DNA of 64,000 bases from JAFGBM01 sp964610155 (GTDB taxonomy: Bacteria > Actinomycetota > Actinomycetes > Actinomycetales > Demequinaceae): the NCBI GenBank assembly GCA_964610155.1, contig CAZSUY010000004.1, positions 67,256 to 131,255 on the forward strand. The letters run 5' to 3'. A program made the position numbers and the translations under genes. The notes below the pieces were generated by a model. That model made no database searches and was not told the DNA's origin. It was given only the letters and a program-made list of their open reading frames with translations. Position 1 is the first letter of the stretch; each line of letters starts with the position of its first letter. Positions 1 to 7,367 of this stretch are shown here, piece by piece.

Positions 1-375
1 CCCCAGCGCCATGGAAAGGGTCCGACTATCCACGATTTCGATCGGGATCGGAGACTCACGAGCCGCCACCTCTGCCGCGTTGATGGACCCCGAAACCTCG
101 CCGGAGATGTGTATGGATACGACACTCTCAGCTCCGGCATCGGCCGCACTCCGATACGCCTTAAGAAGATTCCCAACGGTTGGTTGGGAAGTCGTGACAG
201 ACCGGCCGGCCTCAAGAGCTCCGATCACGTCCTCCGAGGTCATGCCGGGGCCCTCCGTAAAGGGCTCGCCGTCGATGATGACCTCGAGAGGAACGACATC
301 GAGGCCCCATCGCCTGACCAGGGCCTCGGGGATCGAGGCCGAGGAGTCCACAACGACGAGGCACCTCTGGCTCAT
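1..375 (-). CDS. DegV family protein, N-terminal part (gene runs off the left edge)
   Basis: The reverse strand reads 125 codons from an ATG at 375 with no stop before the window edge. It begins MSQRCLVVVDSSASIPEALV and contains the DegV hallmarks DSSAS near the N-terminus, TSQPTVG near residue 60 and HISGEVSGS near residue 90. DegV/FakB proteins bind a fatty acid and present it to the kinase FakA, and a fakA-like gene lies at 31580-33112. The start is supported by TACCTT at 382-387, six bases before the ATG, with no Shine-Dalgarno, which fits a leaderless transcript. The C-terminal half is not in the window, so which ligand it binds cannot be judged. Confidence 0.85.
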   Translation of the reverse strand, partial: MSQRCLVVVDSSASIPEALVRRWGLDVVPLEVIIDGEPFTEGPGMTSEDVIGALEAGRSVTTSQPTVGNLLKAYRSAADAGAESVVSIHISGEVSGSINAAEVAARESPIPIEIVDSRTLSMALG

Positions 376-406
376 AGGGCCAAGGTAGCACCGGGGCTAA
401 GCCGAG

Positions 407-2905
407 TCACGAGACGACGACATTCACCAGTGTCGGGGGTCTGACGATGACCTTCCGCACCGTCCCACTCCCGATGGCACGCACGACGCCGGGGGCGGCG
501 AGCGCCAGCGCCCGGAGCTCCTCCTCGTCGATGTCCGGCGGCACCTCGAGCCGGTCCCTGACCTTGCCCTGGACCTGGACCACACAGGTCACAGTTTCTT
601 GGACGAGTAGCGCCTCGTCGACCGTCGGCCATCCGGCCCTCGCGACGTTGGAATGCCCGAGGGACGCCCACATCTCCTCGGCGACGTACGGGGTGAATAG
701 CGAGAGCAGAATGGCGACCGTATCTGCGGCCTCCCTCACGGCCGGATCGGAAGGTCCGGGTCCGGTGTCGATCGCCTTCCGGGTGGCGTTGACGAGCTCC
801 ATGACCCTCGCGACCGCGACGTTGAACCGGAAACCCTCGATGAGCTGGGTCACCTCGTGGATCGTTCGATGGGTAACCGCCCTAAGAGTGAGGTCCCCAT
901 CGACCGGAGGGCCATTCGGTTCGGAGTTCACCTCTTGGGCAAGCCTCAGGGCCCGGGCAAGGAACTTGACGGACCCCGCCGGGGAGACATCCGCCCAGTC
1001 GATATCGTCCTCCGGTGGTCCGGCGAAGACCATGGTGAGCCGGACGGCATCGACCCCGTAAGTGTTCAACTGGTCCGAAAGCCTGACAAGGTTCCCTCGA
1101 CCCTTCGACATCGCCGAGCCATCCATGAGCACCATGCCCTGATTGAGAAGACGGGTGAAGGGCTCCTCGAAGCCCACCAACTCCAGGTCGAACAGCACCT
1201 TGGTGAAGAACCGGGCATAGAGAAGGTGAAGGATCGCGTGGGTGACACCGCCAACGTACTGATCCACGGGTGCCCACCGACGCGCCTCGTTTCTGTCGAA
1301 AGGGGCGTCCTCGTTCGAGGGCGAGAGGTATCTAAGGAAGTACCATGACGAATCGACAAAGGTGTCCATCGTGTCCGTGTCACGTCGAGCGGGCCGATTG
1401 CACTCAGGGCAGGTCGTCGTGAGCCACTCCTCGGCGGCCCCGAGGGGAGAGGCCCCCTTCGGTTTGAGATCAAGCCCGTCGCTCGATGGAAGGACGACGG
1501 GAAGCTGACCATCCGGCACAGGAATCTCCCCGCATACGTCGCAGTGAATGATAGGGATGGGTGTGCCCCAGTACCTCTGGCGGGAGATCAGCCAGTCGCG
1601 CAGTCGGTAGTTCTTGGCCGCCTTCCCGGTTCCGTTCTTCTCTAGGGTCTCGGTAATCCGCGCGATCGCCTCAGCCTTGGGAAGCCCATCGATCGGCCCG
1701 GAATTGATGAGGTTCCCGTCCCCCGTCGTGGCTTCGCCCGACACGGACGGGTCGGGAAGGGGGTTTCCATCCTCGTCGCGGCAATCGAGCACGACCCGCA
1801 CAGGCAGCTTCATGACGAGGGCGAACTCAAGGTCACGCTGGTCGTGGGCGGGAACGGCCATTATCGCTCCGTGCCCGTAGTCGGAAAGGACATAGTCGGA
1901 CGCCCAGATGGGAAGCCTCTCGCCATTGACGGGGTTGACCGCGTACCGCTGGAGGAAAACGCCCGTCTTCTCTCGCTCGGTCGAGAGCCTGTCTATCTCA
2001 CTCGTCGCCTTGACCCCCTCGACGTACTCCGCGAAGGCCTTCTTCGTCTCGGCGTCCGCCCCCTCAACGAGTTCGGATGCTAGATCGCTGTCGGCGGCGA
2101 CGACCATGAAGGTCGCCCCGAAGAGGGTGTCGGGGCGAGTGGTGTAGATCGTGATGGGTTCCTTGCGCTCCTCGATGGCGAACAGTACGTCTGCACCATA
2201 CGAGCGCCCGATCCAGTTGCGCTGCATGGCGAGTACCTTGTCGGGCCACTTCCCCTCGAGAGTGTCGAGGTCGTCGAGGAGCCGGTCGGCGTACTCGGTC
2301 ACGCGGAAGAACCACTGGGTTAACTTCTTCTTGACGACCAGGGTATCGCACCGCTCGCACAGCCCCCCGACCACCTGTTCGTTCGCCAGGACGGTCTGGC
2401 AGGAAGGGCACCAATTGACCATCGAGGGCTTCCGATAAGCGAGACCCTTCTCGAACATCCGGGTGAAGAACCACTGGTTCCAGTGGTAGTACTCGGGTCG
2501 ATGGGTGGCGAGGACTCGGTCCCAGTCGAAGGAACAGGCATATTGTTCCATCGACTCTCGCTGCTGGGCGATGTTGTCCTCGGTCCACTTCCGAGGATCG
2601 ACCCCACGTTTGATCGCCGCATTCTCGGCCGGGAGTCCGAAGGAATCCCACCCGATGGGGTGGAGGACGTTGAATCCCCGCTGGACCCAATACCGGGCCA
2701 GGACATCCCCGAGTGCGTACGCCTCGGCGTGACCCATGTGCAGGTCCCCTGACGGATAGGGGAACATGTCGAGGACATATCTGGTAGGACGCTCGTCCTC
2801 TGATCCGCCGCTCCTGAAGGGTTGGGTCTCCATCCACACGGGCAGCCAGCGCGCCTCGATAGCGCGGAAGTCGTATCTGCCCTCTGCGGGCGTCTCGGAA
2901 GCCAC
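407..2905 (-). CDS. leuS: Leucine--tRNA ligase
   Basis: This 832-residue class I synthetase charges tRNA-Leu in the cytoplasm. The HIGH motif appears as HMGH (residues 56-59) after FPYPSGDL. The KMSKS loop is AMSKGRGN near the start of the C-terminal third. Zinc-binding cysteines are visible in CPSC...CERC and CPEC, and the editing domain lies between them. Length is normal for the family. It starts at GTG 2905: there is no Shine-Dalgarno, but TAGAAT (2912-2917) sits six bases upstream, which suggests a leaderless mRNA. A HemC-like gene lies upstream on the same strand with a 103 bp gap in which I see no other gene. Confidence 0.97.
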   Translation of the reverse strand: MASETPAEGRYDFRAIEARWLPVWMETQPFRSGGSEDERPTRYVLDMFPYPSGDLHMGHAEAYALGDVLARYWVQRGFNVLHPIGWDSFGLPAENAAIKRGVDPRKWTEDNIAQQRESMEQYACSFDWDRVLATHRPEYYHWNQWFFTRMFEKGLAYRKPSMVNWCPSCQTVLANEQVVGGLCERCDTLVVKKKLTQWFFRVTEYADRLLDDLDTLEGKWPDKVLAMQRNWIGRSYGADVLFAIEERKEPITIYTTRPDTLFGATFMVVAADSDLASELVEGADAETKKAFAEYVEGVKATSEIDRLSTEREKTGVFLQRYAVNPVNGERLPIWASDYVLSDYGHGAIMAVPAHDQRDLEFALVMKLPVRVVLDCRDEDGNPLPDPSVSGEATTGDGNLINSGPIDGLPKAEAIARITETLEKNGTGKAAKNYRLRDWLISRQRYWGTPIPIIHCDVCGEIPVPDGQLPVVLPSSDGLDLKPKGASPLGAAEEWLTTTCPECNRPARRDTDTMDTFVDSSWYFLRYLSPSNEDAPFDRNEARRWAPVDQYVGGVTHAILHLLYARFFTKVLFDLELVGFEEPFTRLLNQGMVLMDGSAMSKGRGNLVRLSDQLNTYGVDAVRLTMVFAGPPEDDIDWADVSPAGSVKFLARALRLAQEVNSEPNGPPVDGDLTLRAVTHRTIHEVTQLIEGFRFNVAVARVMELVNATRKAIDTGPGPSDPAVREAADTVAILLSLFTPYVAEEMWASLGHSNVARAGWPTVDEALLVQETVTCVVQVQGKVRDRLEVPPDIDEEELRALALAAPGVVRAIGSGTVRKVIVRPPTLVNVVVS

Positions 2906-3008
2906 GGCGTGATTCTACCGGCGAACTCGACGCTTCCCGTGCGAGCCACAAGTTATGCGACGCGGTCATCCGAACCGTCTTGGAGCCGCTTTCATGGAAG
3001 GACTCCCG

Positions 3009-3923
3009 CTAGGACTTGAGAAGCCTCGCCCCACCCCGCCCCAGAAGGGTTAAGCCTGCGCTGCGTCCGAGAATCCTGGCATCCTTGGTTGTCGCCTTGG
3101 AATGGTCATTGAGAACCAGGGTGCCCCCACGATTAAGGATCCTCGCGTGAAGCTGCAGAGAATCCCCAGTGATCGAAGCGTGTACCCCGACGGGTGCCCC
3201 CATCTCCACATCGAGAACCTCGAGGACCGATCGCTCCGCGATCGCCTCGGCTCGCGTGTTCGGGTCGTCGATAGCCCTCAGAAGGTTGCGAAGATCTTCC
3301 GGGGCATTCGAGCGGGTCTCGACCACAAGGGTTCCTTGTCCGGCCGCAGGAACTACCTCGTCCAGCTCGAATGCCTGGACTGCGCAATGGGGTCGACCAA
3401 TGTCATCCAGATCCGACTTCCCTAGAACGAGCCCCTCGAATTCCCCTCCCGACAGCCTCTCCAACTGGAAGTCGATGATGCCGAATACCTCAACCGCCAC
3501 AAGTCCCGGGCGAAGGGCAAGAACCTGGGCCGACCGGACCGCGGAGTCAGCGGCGATCCTTGCCCCGACCGGAAGATCAGCGAGAAGTGGTCCATCGGTA
3601 CATAGCACGTCGCGGGGGTCGCGGCGACGAAGGATGGCCTCGATGGATAGATCGGGGTGCCCCACCACCGGGACATCCTCCAACGCGTGGACGACTATGT
3701 CGCATTCTCCGGACAGAAGGGCGATCCGCAATGCGGCCATGAGAACGCCTGCGTCCGCCGCCGTCGAGCGTTCATGCCTGGAATCCCCCTCCGCCGTCAC
3801 GGGGACGACAACCACCTCTAGATCGACCCCGAGTTCGGATGAGACCTCCCAAAGGCGATCGGTCACCAAGCCGGAACGGGCGCGAGCAAGGCCACTCGCA
3901 CGGGTGCCAAGCCTGACCTTCAT
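3009..3923 (-). CDS. Hydroxymethylbilane synthase (HemC)-like protein lacking the cofactor cysteine
   Basis: The 304 residues align with porphobilinogen deaminase over the whole length: GTRASGLA at residues 6-13, VHALEDVP at 78-85, AAGQGTLVVETR at 193-204 and ERSVLEVL...GAPVGV at 230-247. The catalytic aspartate (D83) is kept. The cysteine that carries the dipyrromethane cofactor (Cys242 in E. coli) is replaced by Met241. The lysine of the HSxKD motif is Glu82, and substrate-binding arginines equivalent to E. coli 131, 149 and 155 are Val, Phe and Gln. It cannot work as a classical HMB synthase, so it is a divergent paralogue or a protein with a changed role. The coding frame is intact, which argues against a pseudogene. 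A divergent gene with an iron box lies upstream. Confidence 0.75.
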   Translation of the reverse strand: MKVRLGTRASGLARARSGLVTDRLWEVSSELGVDLEVVVVPVTAEGDSRHERSTAADAGVLMAALRIALLSGECDIVVHALEDVPVVGHPDLSIEAILRRRDPRDVLCTDGPLLADLPVGARIAADSAVRSAQVLALRPGLVAVEVFGIIDFQLERLSGGEFEGLVLGKSDLDDIGRPHCAVQAFELDEVVPAAGQGTLVVETRSNAPEDLRNLLRAIDDPNTRAEAIAERSVLEVLDVEMGAPVGVHASITGDSLQLHARILNRGGTLVLNDHSKATTKDARILGRSAGLTLLGRGGARLLKS

Positions 3924-3972
3924 GGCACCAGCGTGCCATAGCGGAAGGAGTCACCCACGACATCTGCGCGAG

Positions 3973-3990
3973 TGGGGACGTAGGTCCCCA
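3973..3990. repeat. Perfect inverted repeat TGGGGAC-GTAG-GTCCCCA
   Basis: A 7-bp perfect stem with a 4-base loop lies in the divergent region between the HemC-like gene and the membrane protein gene. It is about 50 bp upstream of the HemC-like start. It could be an operator or a hairpin in the leader of that gene. No T-run follows on either strand, so it is not a typical terminator. Confidence 0.5.
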
Positions 3991-4026
3991 ACAGAACCCA
4001 ACGCCGCAGGGCAATATGGAGTCGTA

Positions 4027-4045
4027 ATAGGTTAGGCTTACCAAA
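4027..4045 (+). promoter_or_regulatory. Probable DtxR/IdeR iron box
   Basis: The 19-mer ATAGGTTAGGCTTACCAAA matches 16 of 19 positions of the actinobacterial DtxR/IdeR consensus TTAGGTTAGSCTAACCTAA, including the central GGTTAGGCT. It ends 19 bp before the ATG of the membrane protein gene at 4065, where a bound repressor would block transcription. It is also about 100 bp upstream of the divergent HemC-like gene. The regulator itself is not in the window. Confidence 0.65.
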
Positions 4046-4064
4046 CCATCCAAGGAGGAACCGC

Positions 4065-4757
4065 ATGATGAATGCACGACTCAAGAAACTGGGAGTGGTC
4101 CTGGCTTCCCTCGGCCTTGTCTTCGTCATCGGAGGCGTCTTCGCCTTCACAAAGGTCCAGGCAGGTGTCGACTCGCTTCAGGCGTTCAGCACGGCTCAAG
4201 ACGTCAATCTGAGCTACAACGAGGACGGCCAACTAGTCGACCGTGGAGAGGTCGAGGGGGCTCAGGCGATCCTGTCGCTTCTCAAGGATGACTGGAAATA
4301 CCCGGTGGTCACCAGCGAACTCAACCCCAATGATCCGTTGGTGAATACCGGCACCGAGTACATGTATCAGATGGCGACCGTCGCATACCACACGCTCCAC
4401 GGCACCCAGACCATCACTCTTGCCGAGAATGTCGACTACCAAGGCAAGACCTACGCCGCTGGCATGTACGACATTGCCGTCGACGGTCGATACTTTTCGC
4501 AATTCGACCGCAACGACCCGCTCGATGGCCCTGCGCGTGATAAGGCCTGGAGTCCGACGGCACACGCCCTCATTGCTGAACTGGGTGTCGGCAGCGTGAC
4601 CGCCTCGACCCTACAGATGGGCTATGGCCTCTCCGCCCTCATCGCGGGCATCGGCCTGACCAACATCCTCGCGGGCCTTGGACTTGTCTGGGCCGCTCGG
4701 GAAGTCTCTATCAAGGTTGATAAGGATGCCTCGAAGAAGAGCGCAGCGACGCGCTAA
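4065..4757 (+). CDS. Membrane protein with N- and C-terminal transmembrane helices, unknown function
   Basis: The 230 residues show a hydrophobic helix at about 10-30 (VVLASLGLVFVIGGVFAF), a large extracytoplasmic loop of about 150 residues, and a second helix region near 185-210 (LSALIAGIGLTNILAGLGLVW), followed by a lysine-rich cytoplasmic tail. The layout recalls a family of actinobacterial membrane proteins often mislabelled 'aromatic ring-opening dioxygenase LigA'. No enzyme motif is visible. A strong Shine-Dalgarno AAGGAGG (4052-4058) supports the start; ATG at 4068 is equally possible. An iron box just upstream suggests iron-dependent control, and a rho-independent terminator follows the gene. 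Confidence 0.75.
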   Translation: MMNARLKKLGVVLASLGLVFVIGGVFAFTKVQAGVDSLQAFSTAQDVNLSYNEDGQLVDRGEVEGAQAILSLLKDDWKYPVVTSELNPNDPLVNTGTEYMYQMATVAYHTLHGTQTITLAENVDYQGKTYAAGMYDIAVDGRYFSQFDRNDPLDGPARDKAWSPTAHALIAELGVGSVTASTLQMGYGLSALIAGIGLTNILAGLGLVWAAREVSIKVDKDASKKSAATR

Positions 4758-4769
4758 CAACCACGAGAG

Positions 4770-4791
4770 AAGGGCCCCTCAGGGGGCCTTT
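4770..4791 (+). terminator. Rho-independent terminator
   Basis: A 9-bp stem (AAGGGCCCC with GGGGCCTTT, one G-U pair) with the loop TCAG is followed by a T-rich CTTTCGCTT. It lies 13 bp after the stop of the membrane protein gene and between two convergent genes, so it may work in both directions. Confidence 0.8.
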
Positions 4792-4818
4792 CTTTCGCTT
4801 ACACTTCGCGTGGAAGGG

Positions 4819-5106
4819 TCAGGCAAGGTGCTTCAGGAGGTCGTAAACGACGAACGCCGGCCACACCAGAGCCTTGAGGCACGCGACAAGGAACTCGCCG
4901 AAACCAGTGGACTCCTGGATGTAGTAGACGGCCGCGCCTATGAGGCCAAGCCCGTACACGGCTCCTCCCCCGGCTCCCCCGCTCCTGCCCGACTTGACAC
5001 AATTCGACTCTTGGTTGCGGCGCTCCGTTATAGGCTCTTCGGTTGCCTTCGCCTTGGGCTTCCTTGGCGTGGGCTTCTTCGTCGCTGATTCATTGCTCTC
5101 AGGCAT
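4819..5106 (-). CDS. Small lysine-rich single-span membrane protein
   Basis: The 95-residue protein has a hydrophilic N-terminus rich in Lys, Pro and Glu (MPESNESATKKPTPRKPKAK), then a glycine-rich turn. Two hydrophobic stretches follow (VYGLGLIGAAVYYI and LVACLKALVWPAFVVYDLL), which could be one or two membrane segments. The frame stays open upstream through the tRNA-Ala gene. The start is placed at the ATG at 5106 because AGGGAGG lies just upstream of it and the upstream part is tRNA sequence. I do not recognise the family. Confidence 0.6.
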   Translation of the reverse strand: MPESNESATKKPTPRKPKAKATEEPITERRNQESNCVKSGRSGGAGGGAVYGLGLIGAAVYYIQESTGFGEFLVACLKALVWPAFVVYDLLKHLA

Positions 5107-5133
5107 ATTAGCCTCCCTTGTCTGACTGTTTCG

Positions 5134-5206
5134 TGGAGCTGAGGGGACTCGAACCCCTGACCCCCTGCATGCCATGCAGGTGCGCTACCAGCTGCGCCAC
5201 AGCCCC
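5134..5206 (-). tRNA. tRNA-Ala (anticodon GGC)
   Basis: The reverse strand folds into a 73-nt cloverleaf: acceptor GGGGCTG/CAGCTCC, anticodon stem CCTGC/GCAGG around the loop ATGGCAT (anticodon GGC), T-arm AGGGGTTCGAGTCCCCT, discriminator A. The 3' CCA is not encoded. Confidence 0.95.
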
Positions 5207-5295
5207 ATTATCGTTCCTGCTCATCGTCCAGGCACCCCGAAGGGCGACCGCCATCTTACCCGCAAATCGATGCCCGTCACCAATCCCCTGGCCCC

Positions 5296-5658
5296 CTACA
5301 GATCCGCGGGAAGGGGAACGATCGGACCGTCCTTCCATAGCCTCTCCAGGGCGTAGAACGCCCGCTCGTCTTGATGGAGCACGTGAACGATGATCTCGTT
5401 AAAGTCGAGCAGCACCCACCGGCCCTGTCGCGTGCCTTCCTTGCGCACCACCCGATCTCCAGCCTTCGATAGCTCCTCCTCCACCCGCTCGGCGATAGCG
5501 AGGACCTGCCGCTCGCTCGATCCGGATGCGAGTACGAAGACGTCGGCGAAGGGGAGGTGACGGCTGACATCGATGGCAAGAAGATCCTCTGCCTTGACGG
5601 CGGCGGCCGCCCTGACGGCCTTGTGGGTGAGCGCAATCGCCTGCGCGGAAGCACTCAA
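5296..5658 (-). CDS. rsfS: Ribosomal silencing factor RsfS
   Basis: RsfS binds ribosomal protein L14 and blocks joining of the ribosomal subunits when nutrients are short. The 120 residues carry the family pattern LLAIDVSRHLPFADVFVLASG, VRKEG..QGRWVLLDFNEIIVHVL and RAFYALERLW. The start is taken as TTG 5658, because its TTGA overlaps the stop of the upstream gene and gives the usual length and N-terminus (LSASAQAIALTHKAV). A longer version would overlap the upstream gene by about 80 bases. Overlapping stops and starts make it the last gene of a nadD-led operon. Confidence 0.92.
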   Translation of the reverse strand: MSASAQAIALTHKAVRAAAAVKAEDLLAIDVSRHLPFADVFVLASGSSERQVLAIAERVEEELSKAGDRVVRKEGTRQGRWVLLDFNEIIVHVLHQDERAFYALERLWKDGPIVPLPADL

Positions 5659-6650
5659 CTGCCGTGCGCCGCAACGTTCCAGATGACCACCCCAAGGGCA
5701 AACGCGGCCGCGGCCAGCAGGCCGAGTTGAGCCCACCCGAAGTGTCGGACCCCCCCGGCGGGTTGGATTTCGACAATCGGACGCGGGAACGTGCCTGTGC
5801 CGGGAATAGTCCGGAGTGCTCCCGTGGCCTGATTCAATCCCATGTTGTTCTGGATCATTCCCGTGCCGGGGATAACCAGACCCTGCCCAGGCGGCGGAGC
5901 GACTCCCCCCGGTGGGGCGATACCTGGCGGTTGGAACGGATCGCCGTTCTGAGGAACCGGAGCGGCGGGCATCTCGGGTTGGGGCGGCGTCACCCCACCG
6001 CTGACTAGTTGCTCGAACCCGGCGGCGTGTTCCCCAAGGGTCATGGGTGGTGGGGATGTCTGGTAGGCCGGAGGGGGGCCGACTACTGAGGGCTCGCCAG
6101 CTAGTTGTGGAACGACAAGGTGGCCAGGGTGGGGCGGCATCGGGATTGGCCGGGGTCCACCCGGCTGCGGTGCGGCCTGAAGCTGCTGAGGATGCTTAGG
6201 CGCCTGCTGGGCCGGTGGCCCGCCCTGATGCGGCGCGGGCGGACTATTCACCTGACGGACCGACCCCGATGCCGCCTGAGCGTCCGACTGCGCCGCGGCG
6301 GCCTGCTGCCGCGCGAGAGCTTCCTGCTGGGAGATCACCTCGGGAGTCATCACTGGTACCTGGCCGGTGTGCCGCATCTCCTCTGCGGCCGTCCAAGTCT
6401 CCACGGGGTTCTCAAGCCGTTCGAGTCGCCTCCGGTCCCTCCGGGACATCGTCGACTGAGGAGGACTGGGCTCGACTGAAACGGCTCCCGCTGCGGCCGC
6501 AGCGTTTAACTGGGTCGTCTGCATCTCGCTTGTATAGGCGAGCCCCGCCTGAATCTCAGGGGCCCTCCCCTCTTCACCCGTGGGCGCGTCCGAGCGCCCC
6601 GATGTCTCGCGCCGTGCACGGCGCGAGACGGGGCGCGGCTCGTCAGCCAT
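5655..6650 (-). CDS. Proline/glutamine-rich protein with C-terminal membrane anchor
   Basis: The 331 residues are mostly low complexity, rich in Pro, Gln, Ala and Gly. A basic segment (SRRDRRRLERL) lies near residue 70, and a C-terminal hydrophobic helix (LGLLAAAAFALGVVIWNVAA) follows. The layout predicts a tail-anchored protein with a disordered cytoplasmic region, but no domain can be named. The start is ATG 6650: GGAGGT lies just upstream and the ATGGCTGA overlaps the nadD stop. In many actinobacteria a LytR-CpsA-Psr gene sits between nadD and rsfS, but this protein has no LCP motif. Confidence 0.7.
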   Translation of the reverse strand: MADEPRPVSRRARRETSGRSDAPTGEEGRAPEIQAGLAYTSEMQTTQLNAAAAAGAVSVEPSPPQSTMSRRDRRRLERLENPVETWTAAEEMRHTGQVPVMTPEVISQQEALARQQAAAAQSDAQAASGSVRQVNSPPAPHQGGPPAQQAPKHPQQLQAAPQPGGPRPIPMPPHPGHLVVPQLAGEPSVVGPPPAYQTSPPPMTLGEHAAGFEQLVSGGVTPPQPEMPAAPVPQNGDPFQPPGIAPPGGVAPPPGQGLVIPGTGMIQNNMGLNQATGALRTIPGTGTFPRPIVEIQPAGGVRHFGWAQLGLLAAAAFALGVVIWNVAAHGS

Positions 6651-7248
6651 CCGGACCTCCGCGGTATAGGTGATGTACATCTATGTAATCGGCAACAGCG
6701 CCAGGGACTAAATACCGGATTGGCTGGCCGGTTCGAACCCTCCTCCGAACATCCGTCGAGGATACCTCGAATCCTGGCACCTCGATCAATGTGAGCCCGT
6801 CAAGCGATCCCTCCCATCGATAACCCGGTCTCGTGACCCCCACGAACGTCGCCAGATTCCTCAACCGGTCCGAATCCCTCCACTCCCCCAGACGCGCCAG
6901 GGCGTCCGCCCCCGTGATGAAGAACCACTCCGCGTCTAGCTCCTGGGCTCGAAGGTCCATGATGGTATCGATGGTGTACGTGGGGGTGCCCCGATCGATA
7001 TCAACGCTAGAGATCCTGAGCAGGGGGTCCCCCTCAACCGCTAGGGTCGCCATGGCGAGGCGGTGAGCGGGGGAGGCCTCCTCTCGCCCTTCCTTGAGGG
7101 GATGCCCAGCCGTCGGCACGACGAGAACCCTCTCAAGGGACAGTACGGAAGCCGCCTCACCGGCCGCGGCAAGGTGCCCCAGGTGGATCGGATCGAACGT
7201 CCCTCCCAGGACACCGATACGGATCGGGTTCTCCACCATCATCCGCAA
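6643..7248 (-). CDS. nadD: Nicotinate-nucleotide adenylyltransferase
   Basis: NadD adenylylates nicotinate mononucleotide in NAD synthesis. The 201-residue protein has the nucleotidyltransferase signature GGTFDPIHLGH near residue 15 and VSSTDVRRRV near residue 170 (ISSTxxR motif). TTG 7248 gives the longest form, and ATG 7242 or 7239 are alternatives. A 119 bp gap separates it from proA, on the same strand upstream; I see no clear promoter there. It overlaps the proline-rich gene by 8 bp. Confidence 0.93.
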   Translation of the reverse strand: MRMMVENPIRIGVLGGTFDPIHLGHLAAAGEAASVLSLERVLVVPTAGHPLKEGREEASPAHRLAMATLAVEGDPLLRISSVDIDRGTPTYTIDTIMDLRAQELDAEWFFITGADALARLGEWRDSDRLRNLATFVGVTRPGYRWEGSLDGLTLIEVPGFEVSSTDVRRRVRTGQPIRYLVPGAVADYIDVHHLYRGGPDG

Positions 7249-7367
7249 ACCGCCAGGAAGACAAGAAAAGACACGCAGGAACCTTCCTTCGATAGACCTT
7301 CATTGTCTCAACACCCCCGCCGGGAGCCAAGTCGGGTCCCTCTAGGACGCCGGATTCGGTCACCCCA

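Noticed and set aside
2064..2969. Minus-strand frame of 301 codons overlapping leuS
   Set aside because: Out-of-frame shadow of leuS: arginine-rich, no motif, and it overlaps the HIGH-motif region.
5107..5175. Upstream extension of the small membrane protein through the tRNA-Ala gene
   Set aside because: The extra codons are tRNA sequence read in frame, and a Shine-Dalgarno marks the ATG at 5106.
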